44,329 bases of DNA from Candidatus Gemmiger faecigallinarum (lineage in GTDB: Bacteria > Bacillota > Clostridia > Oscillospirales > Ruminococcaceae), in assembly GCA_019120395.1 (NCBI GenBank), contig DWVD01000022.1, forward strand, positions 1 through 44,329, read 5' to 3'. Below the pieces are notes generated by a model. The model was not told the origin of the DNA, searched no databases, and saw only the letters and a list, made by a program, of their open reading frames with translations. A program made the translations under genes and the position numbers. Of the stretch, positions 26,710 to 34,624 are shown in pieces; position 1 is the stretch's first letter, and every line of letters starts with the position of its first letter.

Positions 26710-27579
26710 ATGCACTACAAAACGATCACGCTGCACATCCCGGTGCAGGGGCGGCGGATGAAGCTGCTGGTATTGCGCCCTGCGGATGCGGCAGCCGACC
26801 GCCCGCGCATCGGGGTGCTCTGGCTGCACGGCGGCGGGTATGTAATGGGAATGCCGGAGATGGTACACTTTACGCGGGCGCGAGATCTCGTGGCCCGGTA
26901 TGGCGCGGTCGTTGTATCGCCCGCCTACCGGCTGGCCGGGCGGGCGCTCTACCCGGCGGCCCTAACCGACTGCCACGCCGCCCTGCGCTTTATGCGCGAT
27001 CACGCCCGGGGGCTTGGCATCCGGGCCGACCGGCTCATGGTTGGTGGCGAGAGCGCTGGCGGTGGTCTGGCCGCGGCGCTCTGCCTGTACGAAAAAGACA
27101 TCGGCGGGGTCCACATCGACTTTCAAATGCCGCTGTATCCGATGATCGACGACCGGGATACCGAGACCTCCCGCGACAACCACGCGCCGGTCTGGAATAC
27201 CCGCCGCAACCATGCCGCCTGGGCCAAATACCTACGTGGGCTGCACGGGCAGACCGTACCTTGTTATGCGGCCCCGGCGCGGCGCCGGGACTATACCGGT
27301 TTGCCACCAGCCTACACCTTTGTTAGCACGGCCGAACCCTTCTATGCCGAGACCGTCCGCTACATCGACAACCTGAAAGCCGCCGGTGTGCAGGCCGAAC
27401 TGGATGTTTACCCGGGATTGTTCCATGCGTTCGATATGTTGCTGCCGTTCCTGCCGGTCAGCCGCCGGGCCGCCCGCCGTTTTGGTGAGCAGTTCGTCCG
27501 TGCGGAAACCGCTTTGCTGAACGGCGAGGGGGTGAAGGCTTCCGTCAGCCGTGAAGTGAGGGGCGAACCAGAAGGGTAA
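26710..27579 (+). CDS. Alpha/beta hydrolase, hormone-sensitive-lipase type
   Basis: A 289-residue soluble esterase-like enzyme. It has the HSL-family oxyanion motif HGGG (40-43), the nucleophile elbow GESAG (Ser115) and a C-terminal His239 in GLFHAF. The acid position reads STAEPFYAE, so Glu209 may stand in for the more common Asp. The expected reaction is hydrolysis of short acyl or aryl esters; the natural substrate is unknown. GGAGG lies directly before the ATG at 26710; a frame from 26680 has no site. It follows the AAA gene by 79 bases with no clear terminator between, so the two may be co-transcribed. Confidence 0.88.
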   Translation: MHYKTITLHIPVQGRRMKLLVLRPADAAADRPRIGVLWLHGGGYVMGMPEMVHFTRARDLVARYGAVVVSPAYRLAGRALYPAALTDCHAALRFMRDHARGLGIRADRLMVGGESAGGGLAAALCLYEKDIGGVHIDFQMPLYPMIDDRDTETSRDNHAPVWNTRRNHAAWAKYLRGLHGQTVPCYAAPARRRDYTGLPPAYTFVSTAEPFYAETVRYIDNLKAAGVQAELDVYPGLFHAFDMLLPFLPVSRRAARRFGEQFVRAETALLNGEGVKASVSREVRGEPEG

Positions 27580-27696
27580 AACAGGCAGCAACATTCAACA
27601 CATATAGCGTTCATAAAACACAATTGACTTGTTCTTCTTGCTGAAGCTAAAAGCTATACTGATGGCATAGAATCAACACAAGCAGGAGGACGATCA

Positions 27697-28035
27697 ATGG
27701 ACAAGGAAGTGTTTGGACTTCGCCTGCGCAAGTATCGAAAAGACAAGGGGCTGACGATCGAAAAGCTGGCTGAACAAATTGGGCTCTCCCCCAATTATCT
27801 CGGCGACGTGGAGCGCGGCAAAAAACTGCCCAGCATGGGGACCTTTATCCACTTGGTCAACGTGTTGGACATTTCGGCCGATGAGCTGCTGAAAGATGAA
27901 GTAAACCGGGCAGACTATCTGGTAGACTCTGAGATCAGCAGCCGATTGTCTGGCCTGACGCCGCGCAGGCGGACGGCGGTGCTCAACATCTTGGATCGGA
28001 TTTTGGAGGAACTGCCGCAGTTGGCTTCAGAATAA
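27697..28035 (+). CDS. XRE-family transcriptional regulator
   Basis: A 112-residue repressor-type protein. The helix-turn-helix occupies about residues 5-60 (GLRLRKYRKDKGLTIEKLAE, IGLSPNYLGDVERGKKLPS). The C-terminal 40 residues are helical (TPRRRTAVLNILDRILEEL) and probably dimerise. AGGAGG lies nine bases before the ATG. A hairpin at 28060-28090 follows. It probably controls its own gene or the cargo island, but no operator was recognised. TATACT lies upstream near 27655, without a well-spaced -35. Confidence 0.88.
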   Translation: MDKEVFGLRLRKYRKDKGLTIEKLAEQIGLSPNYLGDVERGKKLPSMGTFIHLVNVLDISADELLKDEVNRADYLVDSEISSRLSGLTPRRRTAVLNILDRILEELPQLASE

Positions 28036-28059
28036 GAGCAATCTCCCATACCATAAGCG

Positions 28060-28093
28060 GGGCAGGCGTGAACAGCTTTCATACCTGCCCTTT
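28060..28093 (+). terminator. Hairpin after the XRE gene
   Basis: GGGCAGGCGTGAA at 28060-28072 pairs, with two mismatches, with TTCATACCTGCCC at 28078-28090, followed by TTT. It is 25 bases past the stop codon and is a moderate terminator. Confidence 0.6.
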
Positions 28094-28150
28094 CGCTTGC
28101 AATCCCATGCGGAATCGGGTACCCTTATAGAGAACACCACACCCGGCACT

Positions 28151-28178
28151 TTGATTATCTGCCGTGACGTGGTATAAT
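28151..28178 (+). promoter_or_regulatory. Promoter of the unknown cargo gene
   Basis: TTGATT at 28151-28156, a 16-base spacer and a perfect TATAAT at 28173-28178, 47 bases before the ATG at 28226. Confidence 0.7.
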
Positions 28179-28225
28179 GATTCCACCGCCAGTGTGGAAA
28201 CTACGCGATAGGTGTTGATTTTAGA

Positions 28226-28780
28226 ATGAACGATTCTGTGCGCCAAGCCATGCGGGAGAGTCTGCTGGAAGATGTACGGACAGAAATTGAGATGGCCAGG
28301 GAGGGGCAGATCCCACCGTCCTGGCAGTATGACCGTTTGGAGGATCTCAAACAGGCCGCTGCCAAGCATTGGATCACTGAGCAGGAATACAGTGACTTGT
28401 GCGCCCAATTCGAGGCGGCTGTCTGCAGTACCCGGCAGATCACCGACCAAGAATACGACCGCCAGATAGTGGCAGATTCGGCAGGCAACACGCTTTTCTG
28501 CTGGAATGGCAAAGGCAACTCCCTCGTCACGATTGAGCGGGACGGGGACGGATTCACGGCCATCGTCTACCTGGACGCTCAGGCGCTGGGAGAAACAGCC
28601 CGGGGCTGTGCGGAGCAGTGTACCCGCGAGCTGCAGCAATACGCGGCTGCGCATGGCTTCGTGCCGGTACAAGTCACCGAACAGCAGTGTTGCGCCTGGT
28701 GCCCACCGAACCATATATCCACCCGGGAAGAAGCCTTCGGCTATGCGTTGGCAATGCTGCAAAGCTATATACCAGAATGA
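28226..28780 (+). CDS. Unrecognised 184-residue cargo protein
   Basis: A soluble protein of no family known to me. The N-terminal third is helical and acidic with a short internal repeat (WITEQEYSDL and QITDQEYDRQ). A beta-rich middle follows (LFCWNGKGNSLVTIERDGDG), and the end is helical with several cysteines (CAEQC, QQCCAWC). No signal peptide or membrane segment is seen. The ribosome site is weak (TAGGTG, about ten bases off). The gene has its own promoter and a strong terminator, so it is a separate single-gene unit inside the island. That makes it likely to be real even though its function is open. Confidence 0.65.
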   Translation: MNDSVRQAMRESLLEDVRTEIEMAREGQIPPSWQYDRLEDLKQAAAKHWITEQEYSDLCAQFEAAVCSTRQITDQEYDRQIVADSAGNTLFCWNGKGNSLVTIERDGDGFTAIVYLDAQALGETARGCAEQCTRELQQYAAAHGFVPVQVTEQQCCAWCPPNHISTREEAFGYALAMLQSYIPE

Positions 28781-28814
28781 GAAAAGCAGCGCATTGGTGC
28801 ACTGCATGGGACAT

Positions 28815-28863
28815 AAAGCGGCGCGACAGGCTGGTGGAAAGGCACAGCCTGCCGCGCCGCTTT
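28815..28863 (+). terminator. Terminator after the unknown cargo gene
   Basis: AAAGCGGCGCG at 28815-28825 pairs with CGCGCCGCTTT at 28853-28863, extended inside by CAGGCTG with CAGCCTG. The stem ends in TTTG and could work in both directions. The rest of the 28781-29091 gap holds only the next promoter. Confidence 0.8.
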
Positions 28864-29029
28864 GTTCCTCCTGCAAAATCAGAAAAGGCGTTTCCGATAA
28901 ATCCACCGATATGTGCAGCTACCAAAAGCCGTGATCGTTAGGCTGTATCTGTAAGAATTTGGCCAAAGATTCCGTTTAATCGCAAACACAAGCTGAAGCT
29001 GTCATATTGTGGAATTTGAATTCCAACTA

Positions 29030-29058
29030 TTGTTAAAACAAAAAATAAGTGGTAGAAT
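29030..29058 (+). promoter_or_regulatory. Promoter of the second AAA/DUF4143 gene
   Basis: TTGTTA at 29030-29035, a 17-base spacer and TAGAAT at 29053-29058, within an AT-rich stretch. A short palindrome, GGAATTTGAATTCC, lies just upstream at 29011-29024. Confidence 0.65.
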
Positions 29059-29091
29059 AATTCCATTAAGTAGATAGGAAGGGGCGCGCTT

Positions 29092-30291
29092 ATGCTGATC
29101 CAACGGCCGGAATACCTTCGCTTTTTGCAGGAATGGCGGGAAAAGCAGGTCATCAAGGTGGTGACAGGCATCCGCCGGTGCGGGAAATCCACCTTGTTTG
29201 ACCTGTACCGCGACTTTCTCAAACAGGACGGCGTTTCGGATGCGCAGATCATAGCCATCAATCTGGAAGATGTGGCGTTTGAAGACCTGCACAACTATCG
29301 GGTACTCTATGACTATGTGAAAGCCAGAATGGTGCCGGACAAAATGAATTACATCTTCCTGGATGAGATCCAGCATGTGGAAAAGTACGAAAAGGCGGTG
29401 GACAGCCTATTTGTCCAAAAGAATGCCGATGTCTACATCACCGGCTCCAACGCCTACTTTATGTCCGGCGAACTGGCGACTCTTCTCTCCGGGCGGTTTG
29501 TGGAACTGAAAATGCTTCCGCTGTCCTTTGCCGAGTATGTCAGCGCCTTCCCCAAACAGACTAACCTCGAGGGATTGTATCGGAACTATGTCTACAACAG
29601 TTCGTTTCCCTACACGGTGCAACTCAACAACCGGCGGAACATCCATGAATACCTGGATGGCCTGTTTAACACGGTCGTCCTCAACGACATTGTAGAGCGA
29701 AAAAGCATCCAGGACCCGGGCATGCTGAAGAGCGTGATACGGTTTATGTTTGATAACATCGGCAACCTCTGTTCGGCGAAAAAAATCGCCGATGCCATGA
29801 CCAGCGCTGGCCGAAAAATCTCCAACCATACTGTTGAAAACTATCTGGAGGGGCTGACCGACAGCCTGCTCATGTATCGGGTCGGCCGGTACGATGTTAA
29901 GGGCAAGGAGTATCTGCGGCTGCTGGACAAATACTATCTGGCGGATGTTGGCCTGCGGTATTATCTGCTGGGAACGAGAAATGTGGATCAGGGGCATATT
30001 CTGGAAAACGTCGTCTACCTGGAACTGCTGCGCCGGGGGTGCCAGGTCTATGTTGGAAAATCCGGCTCCGGTGAGGTGGACTTTGTTACCCAGGATTATG
30101 CCGGAAACATAGAATACTACCAGGTATCCTGGTCTGTGAGAGATGAACAGACGCTGCAGCGTGAGCTGGCACCGCTGGATTCGATTTCCGATCACAACCC
30201 CAAAACTTTACTGACGATGGACAACGACCCGCCGGTTTCCCACAATGGCATCCGGCAGACTTATGTGTTGGACTGGCTGCTTCGGCAGTGA
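29092..30291 (+). CDS. AAA-family ATPase with C-terminal DUF4143 domain (copy 2)
   Basis: A 399-residue relative of the protein at 25410-26630, alike along its whole length. Walker A is GIRRCGKS (26-33) and Walker B FLDEIQ (89-94); ITGSNAYF matches the sensor region. The DUF4143 part has GHILENVVYLELL, EVDFVTQ and YYQVSWS, again without the ExK lysine. GGAAGGGG lies about ten bases before the ATG. The gene is monocistronic, with its own promoter and a terminator at 30311-30354. Divergence from copy 1 is too great for a recent duplication, so the two may recognise different partners. Biological role unknown. Confidence 0.88.
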   Translation: MLIQRPEYLRFLQEWREKQVIKVVTGIRRCGKSTLFDLYRDFLKQDGVSDAQIIAINLEDVAFEDLHNYRVLYDYVKARMVPDKMNYIFLDEIQHVEKYEKAVDSLFVQKNADVYITGSNAYFMSGELATLLSGRFVELKMLPLSFAEYVSAFPKQTNLEGLYRNYVYNSSFPYTVQLNNRRNIHEYLDGLFNTVVLNDIVERKSIQDPGMLKSVIRFMFDNIGNLCSAKKIADAMTSAGRKISNHTVENYLEGLTDSLLMYRVGRYDVKGKEYLRLLDKYYLADVGLRYYLLGTRNVDQGHILENVVYLELLRRGCQVYVGKSGSGEVDFVTQDYAGNIEYYQVSWSVRDEQTLQRELAPLDSISDHNPKTLLTMDNDPPVSHNGIRQTYVLDWLLRQ

Positions 30292-30310
30292 TCCGTTCTT
30301 CCCTATACAA

Positions 30311-30354
30311 AATCCTGTATGAAGGCTTTTTTGCGCTGTCATACGGGATTTTTT
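30311..30354 (+). terminator. Terminator after the second AAA gene
   Basis: AATCCTGTATGA at 30311-30322 pairs with TCATACGGGATT at 30339-30350, followed by a T run to 30354. It lies 20 bases past the stop and also close to the end of the convergent gene at 30359. Confidence 0.8.
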
Positions 30355-30358
30355 AGGT

Positions 30359-30877
30359 TCACAACCCCAGCCTTTCCAGCACCTCCGCGCACTCCCGCGA
30401 GGTATACCCCCACAGCACGCTGCTCAGCGTTTGGATAGCGTCCTCTCGGTGGGTGTAGTAGGTGCGGCGGGACATGGGCGGGAAATGCGCTTCCAGCGCG
30501 TGCAATATCTCATGGTAGCTGCCATACGCCTGCGGGGACAGGTAGGTGTAGTACAGCACCCAGTAGTACAGCTCGCCCTTCTTGTGCCGCCTGCGCATGA
30601 GCTGGATCGCGGTGTCAAGCAGCTGCATCATCCGGCGGCTGCGCTCCAGCGACCGCGCAAAGGACTCGATGCGGGTCCCGTGCAGGTCAGCTCCGGCCTC
30701 GGTCAAAGCGGCCAGACTGCCGCCTTCGGCGGTGCCGTACTCGGCGCGCACCTCCGCCTGCAGGTCAAGATCGGCGATTTCCAGGTTCCAGGCAACGTCC
30801 CGATAATTTTTGAGCAATTTCCAGGTGTCGTGATAGAACGGGTGCTCTTCCGGCGCCTTTTTTGCTGTGCGTGCCAT
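30359..30877 (-). CDS. ArpU/sigma-region-4-like ICE regulator, tentative
   Basis: A 172-residue soluble, mostly helical protein. The C-terminal part, MSRRTYYTHREDAIQTLSSV followed by a short tail, has the look of the helix-turn-helix at the end of ArpU/RinA-type phage late regulators and sigma region 4. The long charged helix RSLERSRRMMQLLDTAIQLM would fit an oligomerisation segment. GGAGGTGATCTGA precedes the ATG, which is directly next to the stop of the upstream HTH protein, so the two are one operon at the right end of the ICE. Family assignment is by eye. Confidence 0.65.
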   Translation of the reverse strand: MARTAKKAPEEHPFYHDTWKLLKNYRDVAWNLEIADLDLQAEVRAEYGTAEGGSLAALTEAGADLHGTRIESFARSLERSRRMMQLLDTAIQLMRRRHKKGELYYWVLYYTYLSPQAYGSYHEILHALEAHFPPMSRRTYYTHREDAIQTLSSVLWGYTSRECAEVLERLGL

Positions 30878-32005
30878 TCAGATCACCTCCACTTCGACAC
30901 CATCGTATTGGATCGCCGGTTCCAGCTTTAGGCTGAAGTGATAAGCCGGCCCTCCGCTCCCGCAGACAAGGGCAAGGTCATACGGGTGAACTCCTTCCTG
31001 GCAGCCGGACAAGTTTGATAATCTATACAAGGCATGCGGACAGGCGGAACAGCGGAAACCGCTGGCGTACAGCGCATTTCGCAGGTTTGCCAGGATCAGC
31101 CGAATGTCCGGTTTTGAAACGGCATCTGCGGGCCAGTGAAACGTTGTGCTTTTCCCGGTGCCCACGGCAGCGGACTCGACCGGGCATTCGGTATCCTTCT
31201 GCGCAGGGCGTGCCATCTCAGCGGCCAAAGCCTGCCGGGTGGGGCAGATGTCCTCCACGCTGAACATGGTGGAGAGATACCCCTGCATCACGATCACTGA
31301 GCCGCGTTTGCCGGGGTAGCGATGAACCGCCACCAGCGAAAGCTGCTCGAACTTTTTGAGAACGCGGTGTACCGTTGCCTTGGACACGCCCCAACGTTTG
31401 GCCAACACGGCGCAGCTGACCAGTGGTAAGCCGCTTTCATTGTGGTAATAGACCACCGGGCTGACCGCTGAGCCGAGCACGCTTGCATCCTGGAATACGG
31501 TATGCAGCCAAAGATCCAGCAGCATATCCGCCTCGGAGCAGCGACCGGCGCCTATGAGATCCGGGATCTGCGCAACAGGAAAGAAAAAGAACCCCGTGTC
31601 CTTGGGGCACGGGGCTGAGTAGGAAAGCGTGGTGTTGGTTCTCTGCCAGCAGCAGATTTTGAAACGGACAAGTTTGCCTTGGGTGTCCTCCCAAACTTCG
31701 ATGAGGTGCAGGTCCGCCAACTGGCGCAGTACGGCGCGGACCTGTCTGTGGGTGCGCAGGTGGAGACGTTCGCACAGCTCGCGGTATGTCGCCACCCACT
31801 CGCCGGGCTGCACGGCATGGCGAACGCCGCTTACGGTGCGCAGTGATGGCCGGAAGTTTGCCAGGGAGAACAGAAGCGCATAGCGGAACAGCAGAGCTTG
31901 CCCCTGCTTGCGAACGGCAGAGTTTTCAACAATTCTGTTGAGAAACCGGCGATAGATTCGGCAGTACGGGAAACGGACAAGTTGTTTGGCTGCTGATGGA
32001 ATCAT
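30878..32005 (-). CDS. ICE helix-turn-helix / replication-initiator-like protein
   Basis: A 375-residue protein at the right edge of the element. Two DNA-binding-like segments are visible: a winged helix early (ATYRELCERLHLRTHRQVRA, VLRQLADLHLIEVW) and a second one in the middle (AVLAKRWGVSKATVHRVLKK, FEQLSLVAVHRYPGKRGS). The C-terminal 100 residues contain FRCSACPHALYRL, perhaps a metal site. The architecture recalls plasmid replication initiators or ICE control proteins. The ATG at 32005 follows AAGGAGGCACTTTGT; a frame up to 32071 has no site. Role in element replication or control is inference. Confidence 0.7.
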   Translation of the reverse strand: MIPSAAKQLVRFPYCRIYRRFLNRIVENSAVRKQGQALLFRYALLFSLANFRPSLRTVSGVRHAVQPGEWVATYRELCERLHLRTHRQVRAVLRQLADLHLIEVWEDTQGKLVRFKICCWQRTNTTLSYSAPCPKDTGFFFFPVAQIPDLIGAGRCSEADMLLDLWLHTVFQDASVLGSAVSPVVYYHNESGLPLVSCAVLAKRWGVSKATVHRVLKKFEQLSLVAVHRYPGKRGSVIVMQGYLSTMFSVEDICPTRQALAAEMARPAQKDTECPVESAAVGTGKSTTFHWPADAVSKPDIRLILANLRNALYASGFRCSACPHALYRLSNLSGCQEGVHPYDLALVCGSGGPAYHFSLKLEPAIQYDGVEVEVI

Positions 32006-32019
32006 ACAAAGTGCCTCCT

Positions 32020-32778
32020 TCAAAATGAGATGGGAGGAGACAGAACAAGACAATACCGCCGGGTCCGACACTTTTGGGAAAGCGGGCCCGGCGGCAGAAC
32101 GATTGCGCGGTATGGATCCATGATGCGGTTCTTTGTGGGGTAAGGAAATAATTGTCGAATGCTCGGCGAAATGCTTATGGATCGTCGTGCTTTTTGTGAG
32201 TTGCGATATCCTTCCCAGGTGGGGTATACCTCGCTGGAAGCGACGTTGGCGATATAATCCTGGAAGGGGACCGTCACATTGCGGGCGCTGGAGGACGGCG
32301 CGCCCAGGTGCACCGTGATGCGCCGCGGCAGGACCACCTCGGTCAGCACCCGCGGGTCCGCTAGGGCGGCCGGCGGCTGCCCGCTGCCCCCGTCCCCCGC
32401 AAACAGCGCATGCTCCGGGATGACCACCAGCTCCTGCTGCACGCGGGCCAGTGCCGCGTCGGCGGGCAAAAATTCCAGCCGCGCCACCGTCTGCTGGCCG
32501 TCGAACACCTGGATGCCGGCAACGCTGCGCTGCTGCCAGCCGGCCAGCACGGCGGTCAGCTGGTACACGGCGTAGGGGCGCTGGGTCGTGTTGGACTCGT
32601 CCAGGCTCAGCGTACGGCTGGGCGCTTCCAGGGCGACCTCGGGCGCGGCGCCCTCCGCGTCGGTCACCACACGGGCAAGGCGGGTCCCGCCCTCGTCAAA
32701 AATACTGACCACCACGCCGGCCAGCGGCGCGCTTTGTCCGGCGGTGGTGGTATAAATCTGCAAAGAACCATTTGGCAT
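32020..32778 (-). pseudogene. SpoIID-domain host gene disrupted by ICE insertion
   Basis: The frame starts at 32778 with GGGAGGTG upstream. It encodes a host protein: a beta-sandwich domain (about 1-105), a linker, then the beginning of a SpoIID/LytB-like domain (ITVHLG, NVTVPFQDYIANVASSEVYPTW, about 154-188). Glu183 lies where SpoIID transglycosylases have their catalytic Glu. From residue 189 on (below 32215) the sequence no longer resembles the family and runs 64 residues into ICE DNA before a stop at 32020. The rest of the gene should lie beyond the left end of the ICE. The product is probably inactive. Family assignment rests on recollection of clostridial proteins with this N-terminus. 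Confidence 0.75.
32056..32094. other. Strong hairpin close to the ICE right end
   Basis: CCGCCGGG at 32056-32063 pairs with CCCGGCGG at 32087-32094, about 120 bases inside the inferred boundary. No clean T run follows in either direction, so it may be a weak terminator shielding the ICE genes or part of the recombination end. Confidence 0.5.
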
Positions 32779-32856
32779 AAAAAACACCTCCCGCACCAGC
32801 CTATGACGCCGGCGGGAAAAAGGTGCCCGGCCGGGGCGGACACCGGCAAAAACAGA

Positions 32857-32906
32857 TTGACACCGTGTCAGAACAGGAGTATACTGTAAGTGCTGACACC
32901 GTGTCA
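32857..32906 (+). promoter_or_regulatory. Promoter with two identical TetR-type operators
   Basis: TTGACA (32857-32862), a 17-base spacer and TATACT (32880-32885) form a near-consensus promoter. The palindrome TGACACCGTGTCA occurs twice, at 32858-32870 on top of the -35 and at 32894-32906 just after the start point, with centres 36 bases apart. The TetR-family gene at 33901 is the obvious binder. Confidence 0.85.
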
Positions 32907-32943
32907 GAACCAGACCGATCGCTGCAGACAGGAGGTCCTTGCA

Positions 32944-33834
32944 ATGAAATCGAAAGTGTATTTTACCCGGGAGATCACCCCTGAAAAGGTCGTTGCGCTG
33001 TACCGCGCCCTGGGCGTCGAACTGCCCGGCAAGGTGGCCGTGAAGGTCCATTCCGGCGAGAAGGGCAACCAGAATTTCCTGCATCCGGAGTTCTGGAAAC
33101 CCATGGTGGACAAGGTGCAGGGCACCATCGTCGAGTGCAACACTGCCTACGGCGACGCCAGCGGCGGCGTGCGCGACAACACCGACAGCCACTGGAAGCT
33201 GATGGAGGAGCACGGCTGGACCAGGTATTTTGCCGTGGACATCATGGACGCCGAAGGACCCGACGTGGTCTGGCCCATCCCGAACGGCAAGATCCTGAAA
33301 GAGAACCACCTGGGCAAGAACATCGAAAATTATGATTCGATGCTGGTCCTGGCCCACTTTAAGGGGCACCCGATGGGCGGCTACGGCGGCGCGCTGAAGC
33401 AGCTTTCCATCGGCTGCGCTTCCCGCGCGGGCAAGGCGCTGATCCACTCGGCCGGCAAGACCGACGACCGCTACGAGACCTGGCAGCAGCACGCCAGCAA
33501 GGAGCAGTTCCCCGAGGCCATGGCCGACGCGGCCGGCAGCGTGGTGGAGCATTTTAAGGGCAAGATCGCGTTTATCAATGTGATGAAGAACCTTTCGGTG
33601 GACTGCGACTGCTGCGCGGTGGCCGAGGACCCCTGCATGAAGGATATCGGCATCCTGTCCTCGCTGGACCCGGTGGCCATCGACCAGGCCTGCATCGACC
33701 TGGTGATGCGCTCGGACGACCCGGGCAGGGAACACTTTATGGAGCGCGTCAACAGCCGCAACGGCATCCATACCATCGAAGCGGCCGCCGAACTGGGATA
33801 CGGCAGCCGCGAGTATGAGCTGATCGAACTGTAA
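32944..33834 (+). CDS. DUF362 domain protein
   Basis: A 296-residue cytoplasmic protein of the DUF362 family, often annotated as iron-sulfur-linked; its reaction is unknown. Family features are the HSGEKGN segment near 36, LAHFKGH (136-142) and the cysteine cluster Cys221, Cys223, Cys224 and Cys231 (DCDCCAVAEDPC) followed by LDPVAIDQAC. The cluster may bind iron-sulfur or another metal. AGGAGGTCCTTGCA precedes the ATG at 32944. The gene is first in an operon with a TetR regulator and carries two operators in its promoter, so it is probably induced by a small ligand of that repressor. Confidence 0.88.
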   Translation: MKSKVYFTREITPEKVVALYRALGVELPGKVAVKVHSGEKGNQNFLHPEFWKPMVDKVQGTIVECNTAYGDASGGVRDNTDSHWKLMEEHGWTRYFAVDIMDAEGPDVVWPIPNGKILKENHLGKNIENYDSMLVLAHFKGHPMGGYGGALKQLSIGCASRAGKALIHSAGKTDDRYETWQQHASKEQFPEAMADAAGSVVEHFKGKIAFINVMKNLSVDCDCCAVAEDPCMKDIGILSSLDPVAIDQACIDLVMRSDDPGREHFMERVNSRNGIHTIEAAAELGYGSREYELIEL

Positions 33835-33900
33835 TCCCGTCCCGGCGGCGCTTCTGCGCAGCCCAAAGCCGCCCGGGACCGTGCAAAGGTGGGAAAAACC

Positions 33901-34524
33901 ATGCCAAAAGGGTCCGAGGCGCTGGCAAGCGCGCGGCGGGAAGAGATCGTCAGCGCCTGCGCGGCGCTGTACGAGACGATGCCCTTCCGGGAGATCACGC
34001 TGAAAGAGATCGGGCAGAAAACCAGCTTTACCCGCACCTCCATCTACAACTACTTCCAGACCCGGGAGGAAATTTTCCTGGCGCTGCTCCAGCGGGAGTA
34101 CGAGGCCTGGACCGCCGACCTGGAAGCGCTGCAGAGCCGGACGCCGGCGGACGCCGCCTTTGCCGACGCGCTGGCCGCCACGCTGGAACGGCGCGTCTGC
34201 ATGCTGAAACTGATGGCGATGAACCTGTACGACATCGAGGCGAACAGCCGGCTGGAAAACCTGGTGGCTTTTAAGGAGGCCTACGGGCGTTCAATGCGGC
34301 AGGTGTGCCGCTGCCTGGAACAGGCGTTCCCGGCAATGCCGGAAGCGGACCGGCGGCGGTTTTTGTACGCGTTTTTCCCGTTCCTGTTCGGGGTGTACCC
34401 CTATACCGCGGCCACCGACAAGCAGCGGCGGGCGATGGAGCTGGCCCATGTGGAAGGCGTCCGGCTCTCGGTGCGGGAGATCGTACGCGCATTTGCCGAA
34501 ACGCTGCTGCGCGGCCTGCTCTGA
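33901..34524 (+). CDS. TetR/AcrR-family regulator
   Basis: A 207-residue repressor. The N-terminal helix-turn-helix is clear (about 28-60: EITLKEIGQKTSFTRTSIYN, YFQTREEIFLALL). The C-terminal helical domain resembles the TetR_C group with a YSIRK-like MKLMAMNLYDIEANSRLENL segment and ends after residue 200. The ATG at 33901 is preferred over an upstream GTG because AAAGGTGG sits in front of it. It lies 66 bases after the DUF362 gene and should repress both through the palindromes at 32858 and 32894. The inducer is unknown. Confidence 0.88.
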   Translation: MPKGSEALASARREEIVSACAALYETMPFREITLKEIGQKTSFTRTSIYNYFQTREEIFLALLQREYEAWTADLEALQSRTPADAAFADALAATLERRVCMLKLMAMNLYDIEANSRLENLVAFKEAYGRSMRQVCRCLEQAFPAMPEADRRRFLYAFFPFLFGVYPYTAATDKQRRAMELAHVEGVRLSVREIVRAFAETLLRGLL

Positions 34525-34551
34525 GCGGCGCGGCATAAAACGCGCAAAACC

Positions 34552-34601
34552 AAGGCCCCGCGCGGCCGGAAAGCAGTGTGCTTCCGGCCGCGCGGGGCCT
34601 T
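34552..34601. terminator. Bidirectional terminator between TetR and EFR1 genes
   Basis: A perfect 20-bp stem (34552-34571 with 34582-34601, starting AAGGCCCCGCG) has a ten-base loop, T-rich on the plus strand (CCTTTT) and AA-led on the minus side. It lies between convergent genes. Confidence 0.9.
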
Positions 34602-34624
34602 TTGGCTGCCCGGCGGCGCGGCGG

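Larger units (their letters stand above)
1..32214. mobile_element. Integrative conjugative element, right-hand part
   Basis: The stretch carries a Gram-positive type IV secretion gene set: VirD4-like coupling protein, VirB4 ATPase, VirB6-like and VirB2-like membrane proteins, an M23 wall hydrolase, a class B sortase and a giant Cna-B adhesin, with accessory Y-family polymerase, sigma factor and zinc-finger genes. Its right end is placed at about 32,214 because the reading frame of a host SpoIID-like gene stops resembling its family exactly there. The left end, integrase and relaxase are outside the window, so the family cannot be named. The layout resembles Tn1549-like or other clostridial ICEs. 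The boundary is inferred to within a few bases, without a comparison to an empty site. Confidence 0.85.

Noticed and set aside
27620-27660. TTGACT and TATACT upstream of the XRE gene as a promoter
   Set aside because: The boxes are about 25 bases apart, too far for a standard promoter; no confident call.
32779-33771. Upstream extension of the SpoIID-like frame
   Set aside because: It is antisense to the DUF362 gene; the ATG at 32778 has a proper ribosome site.
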